Assembly: GCF_950101795.1 (NCBI RefSeq) | Contig: NZ_CATNLZ010000005.1 | Span: 1 to 64,000 of the forward strand | Length of the DNA stretch: 64,000 bases | Origin: Nocardioides sp. T2.26MG-1 | Lineage (GTDB): Bacteria; Actinomycetota; Actinomycetes; Propionibacteriales; Nocardioidaceae | Direction of reading: 5' to 3' | Shown: positions 1 to 7,722 of the stretch, in pieces | How positions within the stretch are numbered: position 1 is the first letter of the stretch | Layout of the letters: every line of letters begins with the position of its first letter | The notes under the pieces: generated by a model | Seen by the model: only the letters and a program-made list of their open reading frames with translations | Told to the model about the DNA's origin: nothing | Database searches by the model: none | Program-made: the position numbers and the translations under genes

Positions 1-2525
1 AGATGAACCCGCGCATCCAGGTCGAGCACACCGTGACCGAGGAGGTCACCGACGTCGACCTCGTGCAGTCCCAGCTGCGGATCGCGTCGGGCGAGACGCT
101 CGCCGACCTCGGGCTCTCGCAGGAGACCGTCACCCTGCGCGGCGCCGCGCTGCAGTGCCGGATCACCACCGAGGACCCGGCCAACAACTTCCGGCCCGAC
201 ACCGGCGTGATCACGACGTACCGCTCCCCCGGCGGCGGCGGCGTCCGACTCGACGGCGGCACGGTCTACACCGGCGCCGAGGTGTCGGCGCACTTCGACT
301 CGATGCTCGCCAAGCTCACCTGTCGGGCCCGCACCTTCGACAAGGCCGTCGAGAAGGCCCGCCGGGCGGTCGCGGAGTTTCGGATCCGCGGCGTCTCCAC
401 GAACATCCCGTTCCTGCAGGCCGTGCTGGCCGACCCCGACTTCGCGTCGGGACACGTGACGACGTCGTTCATCGAGACCCACCCGCACCTCATGCGGGCG
501 CGCGGAACGGGCGACCGCGGCAGCAAGCTGCTGAGCTACCTCGCCGACGTGACCGTCAACCAGCCCTACGGCAAGGCGCCGGTGAGCATCGACCCGGCGA
601 CCAAGCTGCCCGAGGTCAACCTCGAGGTCCCCGCACCCGACGGCAGCCGCCAGCTGCTGCTCGAGGTCGGGCCCGAGGAGTTCGCCCGCCGCCTGCGCGC
701 GCAGAAGCAGGTCGCGGTCACCGACACCACGTTCCGCGACGCCCACCAGAGCCTGCTCGCCACGCGGGTCCGCACCCGCGACCTGCTCGCGGTCGCGGGC
801 CACGTCGCGCGCACCACCCCGCAGCTGTGGTCGGTCGAGGCCTGGGGCGGCGCGACGTACGACGTCGCCCTGCGCTTCCTGGCCGAGGACCCGTGGGAGC
901 GGCTGGCGGCGCTGCGCCAGGCGGTGCCGAACATCTGCCTGCAGATGCTGCTGCGGGGGCGCAACACCGTCGGCTACACGCCGTACCCCGCCGACGTCAC
1001 GCAGGCGTTCGTCGAGGAAGCCGCGGCGACCGGCATCGACGTGTTCCGCATCTTCGACGCGCTCAACGACGTCGAGCAGATGCGGCCCGCGATCGAGGCG
1101 GTGCGCTCGACCGGCACCGCGGTCGCCGAGGTCGCGCTCTGCTACACCGGCGACCTCTCCGACCCCGACGAGACGCTGTACACGCTCGACTACTACCTCG
1201 GCCTCGCCGACCGGATCGTCGACGCCGGCGCGCACGTGCTCGCGATCAAGGACATGGCCGGGCTGCTGCGGGTGCCGGCCGCACGCACGCTGGTGACGGC
1301 GCTGCGCGAGCGGTTCGACCTGCCCGTGCACCTGCACACGCACGACACCCCCGGCGGCCAGCTCGCCACGCTGCTCGCGGCGATCGACGCCGGCGTCGAC
1401 GCCGTCGACGCGGCCACCGCGTCGATGGCCGGCACCACCTCGCAGCCGCCGCTGTCGGCCCTGGTCTCGGCCACCGACCACGGGCCGCGCGACACCGGAC
1501 TGTCGCTCGCGTCGGTCTGCGCGCTCGAGCCCTACTGGGAGGCGACCCGCCGGGTCTACGCGCCGTTCGAGTCGGGCCTGCCCTCCCCCACCGGCCGCGT
1601 CTACCGGCACGAGATCCCGGGCGGCCAGCTCTCCAACCTGCGCCAGCAGGCGATCGCGCTGGGCCTCGGGGAGAAGTTCGAGCAGATCGAGGACATGTAC
1701 GCCGCGGCCAACGACATCCTCGGCAACATCGTCAAGGTCACCCCGTCCTCGAAGGTCGTCGGCGACCTCGCGCTGCACCTGGTGGCGGCGGGCGCCGACC
1801 CGGCCGAGTTCGCCGAGGACCCCGGCAAGTTCGACATCCCCGACTCCGTCATCGGCTTCCTCAGCGGCGAGCTCGGCGACCCCCCGGGCGGCTGGCCCGA
1901 GCCGTTCCGCACCAAGGCACTGGCCGGCCGCACCCACAAGCCACCGGTCGAGGAGCTCACCGACGAGCAGCGCGAGGGGCTTGCGGGCACGAGCGACACG
2001 CGCCGCCGTACGCTCAACGAGCTGCTGTTCCCCGGGCCGACCAAGGAGTTCACCGAATCGCGCAACCGGTACGGCGACACCTCGGTGCTGCCGACCCTCG
2101 ACTACCTCTACGGGTTGCGGCGCGGCGAGGAGCACGAGGTCGAGATCGAGGAGGGCAAGACGCTGATCCTCGGCGTCCAGGCGGTGACCGACCCCGACGA
2201 GCGCGGCTTCCGCACCGTGATGACCACGATCAACGGCCAGCTCCGGCCGATGAGCGTCCGCGACCGCAGCGTGGCGGCGGAGGTGGCCGCGGCCGAGAAG
2301 GCCGACACCTCCAAGCCGGGTAACGTCGCCGCGCCGTTCCAGGGCGTCGTCACGATCGTCGTCGAGGAGGGCCGGCAGGTCGCCGCCGGCGACACCGTGG
2401 CCACGATCGAGGCGATGAAGATGGAGGCCGCGATCACCGCACCGGTGGCCGGCACGGTCGAGCGGCTCGCGCTGTCCGGCACGCAGGCCGTCGAGGGCGG
2501 CGACCTGGTGCTGGTGCTCGGCTGA
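1..2525 (+). CDS. pyc: Pyruvate carboxylase, C-terminal part (5' end outside window)
   Basis: Carboxylates pyruvate to oxaloacetate (anaplerosis) using biotin and ATP in the cytoplasm. The window opens inside the biotin carboxylase module: NPRIQVEHTVTE is the end of its ATP-grasp region, followed by the biotin carboxylase C-terminal domain (about visible residues 30-145). The carboxyltransferase domain begins at VTDTTFRDAHQSLLATR (about residue 238) and is followed by the conserved carboxylase domain to about 720. A biotinyl domain ends the protein, with EAMKMEA and the biotin-accepting lysine near residue 806. About 841 codons are visible; full-length enzymes have about 1,120-1,180 residues, so roughly 280 are missing. 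The first in-frame ATG is internal, not a start. The stop is 6 bp from the convergent XRE-cupin gene. Identity is very secure. Confidence 0.96.
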   Translation, partial: MNPRIQVEHTVTEEVTDVDLVQSQLRIASGETLADLGLSQETVTLRGAALQCRITTEDPANNFRPDTGVITTYRSPGGGGVRLDGGTVYTGAEVSAHFDSMLAKLTCRARTFDKAVEKARRAVAEFRIRGVSTNIPFLQAVLADPDFASGHVTTSFIETHPHLMRARGTGDRGSKLLSYLADVTVNQPYGKAPVSIDPATKLPEVNLEVPAPDGSRQLLLEVGPEEFARRLRAQKQVAVTDTTFRDAHQSLLATRVRTRDLLAVAGHVARTTPQLWSVEAWGGATYDVALRFLAEDPWERLAALRQAVPNICLQMLLRGRNTVGYTPYPADVTQAFVEEAAATGIDVFRIFDALNDVEQMRPAIEAVRSTGTAVAEVALCYTGDLSDPDETLYTLDYYLGLADRIVDAGAHVLAIKDMAGLLRVPAARTLVTALRERFDLPVHLHTHDTPGGQLATLLAAIDAGVDAVDAATASMAGTTSQPPLSALVSATDHGPRDTGLSLASVCALEPYWEATRRVYAPFESGLPSPTGRVYRHEIPGGQLSNLRQQAIALGLGEKFEQIEDMYAAANDILGNIVKVTPSSKVVGDLALHLVAAGADPAEFAEDPGKFDIPDSVIGFLSGELGDPPGGWPEPFRTKALAGRTHKPPVEELTDEQREGLAGTSDTRRRTLNELLFPGPTKEFTESRNRYGDTSVLPTLDYLYGLRRGEEHEVEIEEGKTLILGVQAVTDPDERGFRTVMTTINGQLRPMSVRDRSVAAEVAAAEKADTSKPGNVAAPFQGVVTIVVEEGRQVAAGDTVATIEAMKMEAAITAPVAGTVERLALSGTQAVEGGDLVLVLG

Positions 2526-2531
2526 GGCGGA

Positions 2532-3056
2532 TCAGGTCGGCGTCACGATCACGTTGATCGCGCGCAGCGGGCCGTCGCCGGTGGCCGTGTAGCGGTGCGG
2601 GACGTCGGCCGGCCAGGCGGCATGGCCGCCGGGCGGCACGTCGAGCCGGGTGCCGGCGTACTCCACCCGGCAGCTGCCGGAGAGCACGAGCAGCTGCTCG
2701 ACCGCGCCGGACGCGTGCGCGGGCGAGCTGCGGGTGACGCCGGGCGCGACCCGGAGCAGGTAGACCTCGGCCGTCGACGTCTCGTCACGCTCGGTGTGCA
2801 GGAGCACCCCTTCGAAGCCTCCGTCGGATGCGACCGCGCCGGCGCTGAAGTCGAGCAGGGCGGCGAGCGGTACGCCGAGCGGCCCGGCCACGGCGTACAG
2901 CGTGTCCAGCGTGGGGTTGCGGCGGCCGGACTCCAGCTCGGAGAGCGAGCCCTTGCCGATGCCGGCCGCCGCGGCCAGCGCGGTCAGCGTCAGGCCGCGC
3001 TGGTGCCGCAGCGCCCGGACCCGGGCCCCGGCGGCAGCTCCCGGCTCGCTCGACAT
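2532..3056 (-). CDS. XRE-family regulator with C-terminal cupin domain
   Basis: A 174-residue transcription factor. A Cro/C1-type helix-turn-helix lies at about residues 10-65 (RVRALRHQRGLTLTALAAA, then LSELESGRRNPTLDTL). A small cupin domain follows at about 95-174 (SSPAHASGAVEQLLVLSG, DVPPGGHAAWPADVPHRY). The ATG at 3056 was chosen because GGAGG lies just upstream and the HTH begins about 10 residues later; the frame stays open far upstream but codes for nothing recognisable. It is divergent from benE with only 60 bp between starts, and that gap holds a 7+2+7 palindrome. It most likely controls benE and itself in response to a small ligand bound by the cupin. The ligand is unknown; the neighbour suggests an aromatic acid. 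Confidence 0.88.
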   Translation of the reverse strand: MSSEPGAAAGARVRALRHQRGLTLTALAAAAGIGKGSLSELESGRRNPTLDTLYAVAGPLGVPLAALLDFSAGAVASDGGFEGVLLHTERDETSTAEVYLLRVAPGVTRSSPAHASGAVEQLLVLSGSCRVEYAGTRLDVPPGGHAAWPADVPHRYTATGDGPLRAINVIVTPT

Positions 3057-3077
3057 GGCCACCTCCGCTACGGTTGC

Positions 3078-3093
3078 GTTCTGTTTACAGAAC
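3078..3093. promoter_or_regulatory. Probable operator of the XRE-cupin/benE divergon
   Basis: GTTCTGT-TT-ACAGAAC is an inverted repeat with two perfect 7-bp arms and a 2-bp centre, in the 60-bp gap between two divergent starts. It is AT-richer than its surroundings and lies 23 bp from the benE ATG. XRE-cupin regulators commonly bind such short dyads between themselves and their target. Assigning it to this regulator is inference from position. Confidence 0.7.
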
Positions 3094-3116
3094 CCCCTGG
3101 TGACGGAGTCTGCCCG

Positions 3117-4292
3117 ATGACGACAACCACGACAACCGCGCGTGACCACACCCCGGTGGTCGCCGGGATCGTGACGGCGGTCGTCGGGTCCAGCAGCTCG
3201 TTCGTCGTGGTGCTCACCGGGCTGGCCGCCGTGGGAGCGTCCGCGGCCGAGGCGGCGTCCGGCCTGCTCTCCCTGCTCGTCACCCAGGCGCTCGGCATGC
3301 TCTGGCTCAGCGTCCGGCACCGCCGGCCGATCACCCTCGCCTGGTCGACCCCCGGCGCCGCGCTGCTCGTCAGCACCGGCACCGTCGAGGGCGGCTGGCC
3401 GGCGGCCATCGGGGCGTTCGTGGTGACGGCGGGGCTGATCCTGCTCACCGGCCTGGTCCCCGCGTTGGGCGAGCTGATCTCGCGCATCCCGGTCTCGCTC
3501 GCGCGGGCGATGCTCGCCGGTGTGCTGCTGCCGATCTGCCTCGCCCCCGTCACCGGGATCGCGGACTCGCCGTACCTCGTCGGCCCGGTGGTGCTGGCCT
3601 GGCTGCTCATGCACCCGGTGTCGCGACGCTGGGCGGTGCCGGTCTCGCTGCTGGTCGCGCTGGTCGTGGTCGTCGTCGAGGCGGGGTCGTCGGTCGCCGC
3701 CGGCGACCTGGTGCCGACCGTCGCCTGGACCACGCCGGCGTGGACCCTGCCGGCCGTGGTCAGCATCGCGGTGCCGCTGTTCGTGGTCACGATGGCGTCG
3801 CAGAACGTCCCCGGCGTCGCGATCACCGCGAGCTTCGGCTACGAGGTGCCGTGGCGCGAGACGATGACGGTCACCGGTCTCGGCACCCTGGCCGGTGCCC
3901 CCTTCGGTGGGCACGCGATCAACCTCGCGGCGATCACGGCCGCCCTCGCCGCCGGTCCCGCGGCGGGCGCGGACCGCTCCCGCCGCTGGATCGCCTGCGC
4001 GAGCGCGGCGGTCACCTACCTGGTGCTCGCGCTCGGATCCGCAGCGCTGGCCGCCCTGGTCGCCGCCGGCCCCGGCGACGTGATCCAGGCGGCCGCCGGC
4101 CTCGCGCTCCTCGGCACGCTGGGCGCGGCCCTCTCCGGAGCGCTCGCCGACGAGGACGGCCGCGAGGCCGCGGTGGTGTGCTTCCTGGTCGCCGCGTCGG
4201 GGATCACCGTGCTCGGGGTCGGAGCGGCGTTCTGGGCGCTGCTCGCCGGCCTCGTCCTGCGTCCGGTCCTCGAGCTCACGCCCCGACGGTGA
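3117..4292 (+). CDS. benE: BenE-family benzoate/H+ symporter-like permease
   Basis: A polytopic inner-membrane protein of 391 residues, the usual BenE length, with about 11-12 hydrophobic segments. The family motifs include the N-terminal TPVVAGIVTAVVGSSSSFVV, TLAWSTPGAALLVSTG and GAPFGGHAINLAAITAALAA. Characterised family members take up benzoate with protons. The start ATG at 3117 has GGAG eight bases upstream. No aromatic catabolic gene is adjacent, so the substrate is uncertain. The gene is divergent from the XRE-cupin regulator, and its last 17 bp overlap the convergent TetR gene. Confidence 0.88.
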   Translation: MTTTTTTARDHTPVVAGIVTAVVGSSSSFVVVLTGLAAVGASAAEAASGLLSLLVTQALGMLWLSVRHRRPITLAWSTPGAALLVSTGTVEGGWPAAIGAFVVTAGLILLTGLVPALGELISRIPVSLARAMLAGVLLPICLAPVTGIADSPYLVGPVVLAWLLMHPVSRRWAVPVSLLVALVVVVVEAGSSVAAGDLVPTVAWTTPAWTLPAVVSIAVPLFVVTMASQNVPGVAITASFGYEVPWRETMTVTGLGTLAGAPFGGHAINLAAITAALAAGPAAGADRSRRWIACASAAVTYLVLALGSAALAALVAAGPGDVIQAAAGLALLGTLGAALSGALADEDGREAAVVCFLVAASGITVLGVGAAFWALLAGLVLRPVLELTPRR

Positions 4293-4896
4293 CCGCAGGG
4301 TCCGCGGTCGCCGCGGCGAGCAGGCGCACGGCCGCACCGGCCGCCCGTGCGACCGCGGCCGGCGAGCGGAGCCGACGGCTCGAGAGCGAGACGTCGCGCA
4401 GCTGCGCGTAGCCGTGGGCGACTGCGAAGACCTGCTCGAGCAGCACGATCGCGCCGTCGGCACTCCCGGCGATCTCCCGCGCGACGGGGAGGACGCAGTC
4501 CATCACTCGCCGTCCCGCCCCGGCGAGCTCCGCGTCCCGGAGGGTGCGCAGCTCGGCGAGGTAGACCAGGTCGAGACCGGCGCCGCGCTCGAGGTAGAAG
4601 AGCGTGTACGCCTCGGCACACGCGGCGAGCGCCTCGGCCGGCGCGCTCCGCCGCCCACCTCCCCCGGCCCTTTCCAGCCGGTCCGCGAGTGCACGAGCCG
4701 TGTCGACGGCCGTGGCGAGCAGCAACGCCTGGCGGCCCGCGAAGTGGCGGTACGGCGCGGCCGGACTGACCCCCGCGCGCCGGGCGGCGTCCGCCATCGA
4801 CACCGATGCGACCCCGCCTTCAGCCACGGCCTCGAGGGCGGCCTCCACGAGGGCCTCACGGAGACGACCGTGGTGGTAGGCGCCCTTGGGGCTCAT
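4276..4896 (-). CDS. TetR/AcrR-family transcriptional regulator
   Basis: A 206-residue repressor-type protein. The TetR DNA-binding domain occupies residues 1-65 (HHGRLREALVEAALEAVAEG, MADAARRAGVSPAAPYRHFA), followed by an all-helical ligand domain resembling the WHG-type C-terminal domain of TetR proteins. The start at 4896 is preferred over 4932 because GGAG lies seven bases before it. It is divergent from an SDR gene. The 122-bp intergenic region is unusually AT-rich and full of TTAC/GTAA boxes, so the SDR and the regulator itself are the likely targets. The inducer is unknown. Confidence 0.88.
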   Translation of the reverse strand: MSPKGAYHHGRLREALVEAALEAVAEGGVASVSMADAARRAGVSPAAPYRHFAGRQALLLATAVDTARALADRLERAGGGGRRSAPAEALAACAEAYTLFYLERGAGLDLVYLAELRTLRDAELAGAGRRVMDCVLPVAREIAGSADGAIVLLEQVFAVAHGYAQLRDVSLSSRRLRSPAAVARAAGAAVRLLAAATADPAVTVGA

Positions 4897-4939
4897 CGAG
4901 ACTCCGGTGATCGACGACGGATGTGACGACACTCTAACT

Positions 4940-4990
4940 TTGACTGGATGTAATTGGTCTCTTACATTGAAAGTAAGAGGTCACTTACAT
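4940..4990 (+). promoter_or_regulatory. SDR promoter overlapped by TetR-type operator repeats
   Basis: TTGACT at 4940-4945 and TACATT at 4963-4968 are 17 bp apart and make a plausible sigma-70-type promoter for the SDR gene. Over and after the -10 lies CTCTTAC-N7-GTAAGAG (4959-4979), a perfect 7-bp inverted repeat. ATGTAA (4948-4953) pairs with TTACAT (4962-4967), and another TTACAT is at 4985-4990. A repressor bound here would occlude RNA polymerase. Assignment to the adjacent TetR protein is inference. Confidence 0.6.
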
Positions 4991-5018
4991 CGGTGGCCGT
5001 GGCGGGACGGATGACGAG

Positions 5019-5756
5019 ATGACCGGCATCGAAGGCAAGGTGGTGGCCATCACCGGCGCCAGCAGCGGTATCGGCAGGGCGGTCGCGACACTGCTCGCGG
5101 AGCGCGGGGCGCACGTCGTGCTCGGCGCCCGTGGGCAGGAGCGGCTCGAGGCGATCACGCGCGACATCCGGGACGCGGGCGGCTCCGCGACCTGCCGCGT
5201 CACCGACGTGACCCGCCGCGAGGACCTCGTCGGCCTGGTCGAGACCGCTCGCTCGGAGTTCGGCCGGCTGGACGTGCTCGTCAGCAACGCAGGCGTCATG
5301 CCGGTGTCACCCCTCGACGACCTGCGCGTCGACGACTGGGACCTGATGGTCGACGTCCACGTGAAGGGCCTGCTCCACGGCATCGCGGCTGCCCTGCCGG
5401 TCTTCCGCGCGCAGGGCGGCGGCCACTTCGTCACCACCGCGTCGACGGCGGGCCTCAAGATCGTCCCGACGATGGCGGTGTACGCCGGCACCAAGTTCGC
5501 CGTCCGCGCGATCTGCGAGGGCCTGCGGCAGGAGGCGGGCCCCGATCTGCGGGTGACCCTGGTGACGCCGGGGCTGACCGCCACCGAGCACACCCTCGGC
5601 ATGGGTGACGACGAGGCCCGCGCCCGGTTCGGCGCGACGGTGGCGGAGCTGGCGTTGCCCGCCGACGCGGTCGCCGCGGCGATGGCCTACGCCATCGAGC
5701 AGCCCGCGACGGTGGACGTCAACGAGGTCGTCATCCGACCGACTTCTCAGGGGTGA
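5019..5756 (+). CDS. Short-chain dehydrogenase/reductase (SDR)
   Basis: A classical SDR of 245 residues. The Rossmann glycine motif TGASSGIGRA is at about residues 13-22, SNAGVMP is the NAG motif, and the catalytic serine is in TTAST with the YxxxK pair in YAGTKF. It should catalyse NAD(P)-dependent oxidation or reduction of an alcohol or carbonyl; the substrate cannot be read from sequence. The start ATG at 5019 directly precedes the Rossmann strand. It is divergent from the TetR gene and probably under its control. The 3' end overlaps the convergent response-regulator gene by 10 bp. Confidence 0.9.
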   Translation: MTGIEGKVVAITGASSGIGRAVATLLAERGAHVVLGARGQERLEAITRDIRDAGGSATCRVTDVTRREDLVGLVETARSEFGRLDVLVSNAGVMPVSPLDDLRVDDWDLMVDVHVKGLLHGIAAALPVFRAQGGGHFVTTASTAGLKIVPTMAVYAGTKFAVRAICEGLRQEAGPDLRVTLVTPGLTATEHTLGMGDDEARARFGATVAELALPADAVAAAMAYAIEQPATVDVNEVVIRPTSQG

Positions 5757-6463
5757 GGGCTCCCCCACGCTACCGGGGCCTGCTCGGACCCGCCGTCGGA
5801 GGCGGCGCGGACCAGGCCCGTCTGGTAGGCGATGACGACGAGCTGTGCGCGGTCGCGCGCCTGCAGCTTGGTCATCGCCCGCTGCACGTGGGCGCGGACG
5901 GTGAACGGGCTGAGGAACACCCGCTCCGCGATCTCGGCGTTGGACAGGCCGGTCGCCACCAGGGCGACCATCTCGCGCTCGCGGGGTGTGAGCACGTCGA
6001 GCTCCGCGGGACGGTGCGGCGGGGAGTCGTCGGGTGCGGCCAGGAAGCGCTCGACGAGGGACCGGGTGGCGGCCGGCGAGAGCAGGGTCTCGCCGGCGGC
6101 GATCGTGCGCACGGCGTCGAGCAAGTCGTCGGCCCCGATGCCCTTGCTGACGAAGCCGCCGGCCCCCGCACGCAGGGCCCGGGCGACGTGCTCGTCGGTC
6201 TCGTAGGTGGTGAGGACCAGGATGCGGGTGCCCTCCAGCTCGGGGTCCGCGCAGATCTGCTCGGTGGCGGTGAGCCCGTCGACCTCGGGCATCCGGATGT
6301 CCATGACCACCACGTCCGGGCGCAGCTCGCGCACCAGCCGGACCGCCTCGCGGCCGTCCCCGGCCTCGCCGACGACGGTGAGGTCGTCGGCGGTCTCGAG
6401 GAGGGTCCGGAAGGCCTGCCGCAGCAGGGCCTGGTCGTCGGCGAGCAGCAGGCGCAGCGTCAC
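5747..6463 (-). CDS. NarL/FixJ-family response regulator
   Basis: A two-component output protein of 238 residues. The receiver domain covers residues 1-120, with acidic pocket D9/D10, phospho-acceptor D55 in VVVMDIRMPEVDG and the conserved lysine in FVSKG. A LuxR-type helix-turn-helix lies at about 160-220 (LTPREREMVALVATGLSNAE). Its start overlaps the kinase stop by four bases (ATGA), so the two are translationally coupled. Together with the upstream MMPL gene they form an exporter-kinase-regulator operon, and the exporter is the most likely regulon member. The 3' end overlaps the SDR gene. Confidence 0.93.
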   Translation of the reverse strand: MTLRLLLADDQALLRQAFRTLLETADDLTVVGEAGDGREAVRLVRELRPDVVVMDIRMPEVDGLTATEQICADPELEGTRILVLTTYETDEHVARALRAGAGGFVSKGIGADDLLDAVRTIAAGETLLSPAATRSLVERFLAAPDDSPPHRPAELDVLTPREREMVALVATGLSNAEIAERVFLSPFTVRAHVQRAMTKLQARDRAQLVVIAYQTGLVRAASDGGSEQAPVAWGSPHP

Positions 6464-7710
6464 CGGCTCGCCCCCGCTGCTCCGTCTCCGGCCCGTACGC
6501 CGCCAGACCTGGGCGTCGCGTCCTTGACGGGCGGCAGCGGCAGGTAGACGGTCACGAGGAACCCGCCCTCGGGTCGGTTGCTCGCGCGGAGGTCTCCCCC
6601 GACCGCGGCGGCGCGTTCGCGCATCCCGATCAGCCCATAGCCACCGGCACCCCCGGAGCCGAGCGAAGCGGCACCGGCACCCCTTCCGTCGTCAGCGACC
6701 GAGATCGTCATGCGCTCGCTGCCCCAGACGAGACCCACCTCCGCACGACCGGTACCCGAGTGCTTCGTGACGTTGGTCAGTGCCTCCTGGACGATGCGGT
6801 AGGCCGTGAGGTCCACTCCGGGCGGCAGCGGCCGGACCGCGCCCTCCTGGCGCAGTGTCACCTCCAGTCCCGCGCGGCGGAAGGACTCCAGCAGCGTGGG
6901 GAGCCGGGACAGCTCCGGCGCCGGCTCGACGGGCGAGTCGGCGTCCCCGGACTGGCGCAGCAGTCCCACCGTGGCGCGCAGGTCGTCGAGCGCGTCCCGG
7001 GTGGTGTCGACGAGCTCGTCCAGGCTCTCGCGGGCGCGCTCCGGACGGTCGTCGAAGAGGCGGGCGGCGACCATCGCCTGCGCGTTGGCCAGCGTGATCT
7101 GGTGGGCCACCAGGTCGTGCAGCTCCCGGGCGATGCGGACCCGCTCCTCGCCCACCCGGCGCCGCGCCTCGCTCTCGCGCGTCTCCTCGGCGCGTTGGGC
7201 TCGCTCCTCCACGGCCGCGAGGTAGGCGCGCCGGTTCTGCGTCGAGCGACCGAGCACGCCGGCGACCAGCGGGAACGCCGCCACGACCCCCAGCCGGGCC
7301 GCGTCCCGCCAGGACAGGTTCCCGAACACGGCGGTCGAGGCCACCAGCAGGCCGGCCGACACGAGCAGCGCGGTCGCCGTCGTACGCCACTCGGCACGGA
7401 CGGCCAGTGAGTACGCCGCGATGACGGCAGGGGCGACGATCAGCGGGGTGAGCAGGAGGTCCAGCGGGGCGACCGACATGCCGGCGGCCGTCGTCGCGGC
7501 GACGGCGACCAGTGGTGCGCGGTGCCGCACCGGCAGCACGGCGCAGGACAGCGTGGCGATCGCGTAGGCCGACGCAGGTGGCCAGGACAGCGAGTCGTCG
7601 AGCCGCAGGGCGCCACCGAAGAGGCAGAGGACCAACGCCGTCGCCAGGATCGCAGCCTCCCGCCACCACGTGCTCCTTGGTCGCGGGAGGGCGCCACCCG
7701 TGCTCGTCAT
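6460..7710 (-). CDS. Membrane sensor histidine kinase (HisKA_3 type)
   Basis: 416 residues. About five transmembrane segments occupy residues 15-165 with almost no extracellular loop, so the signal is probably sensed in or at the membrane. A short coiled segment leads to the dimerisation/phosphorylation domain with REL-H-DLVAHQ, the phospho-acceptor histidine typical of NarL partners. The C-terminal HATPase_c domain shows DDGRGAG and GYGLIGMRERA. It phosphorylates the co-encoded response regulator. It starts 12 bp after the MMPL stop, so it is probably in the same transcript. The signal is unknown; antimicrobial or envelope stress is a common role for such systems beside MMPL genes. Confidence 0.92.
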   Translation of the reverse strand: MTSTGGALPRPRSTWWREAAILATALVLCLFGGALRLDDSLSWPPASAYAIATLSCAVLPVRHRAPLVAVAATTAAGMSVAPLDLLLTPLIVAPAVIAAYSLAVRAEWRTTATALLVSAGLLVASTAVFGNLSWRDAARLGVVAAFPLVAGVLGRSTQNRRAYLAAVEERAQRAEETRESEARRRVGEERVRIARELHDLVAHQITLANAQAMVAARLFDDRPERARESLDELVDTTRDALDDLRATVGLLRQSGDADSPVEPAPELSRLPTLLESFRRAGLEVTLRQEGAVRPLPPGVDLTAYRIVQEALTNVTKHSGTGRAEVGLVWGSERMTISVADDGRGAGAASLGSGGAGGYGLIGMRERAAAVGGDLRASNRPEGGFLVTVYLPLPPVKDATPRSGGVRAGDGAAGASR

Positions 7711-7722
7711 GGTCGGCCGCTG

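Noticed and set aside
3057..4463. N-terminal extension of the XRE-cupin gene through benE
   Set aside because: The frame is open but the translation is low-complexity and antisense to benE. The HTH begins just after ATG 3056, which has its own ribosome site.
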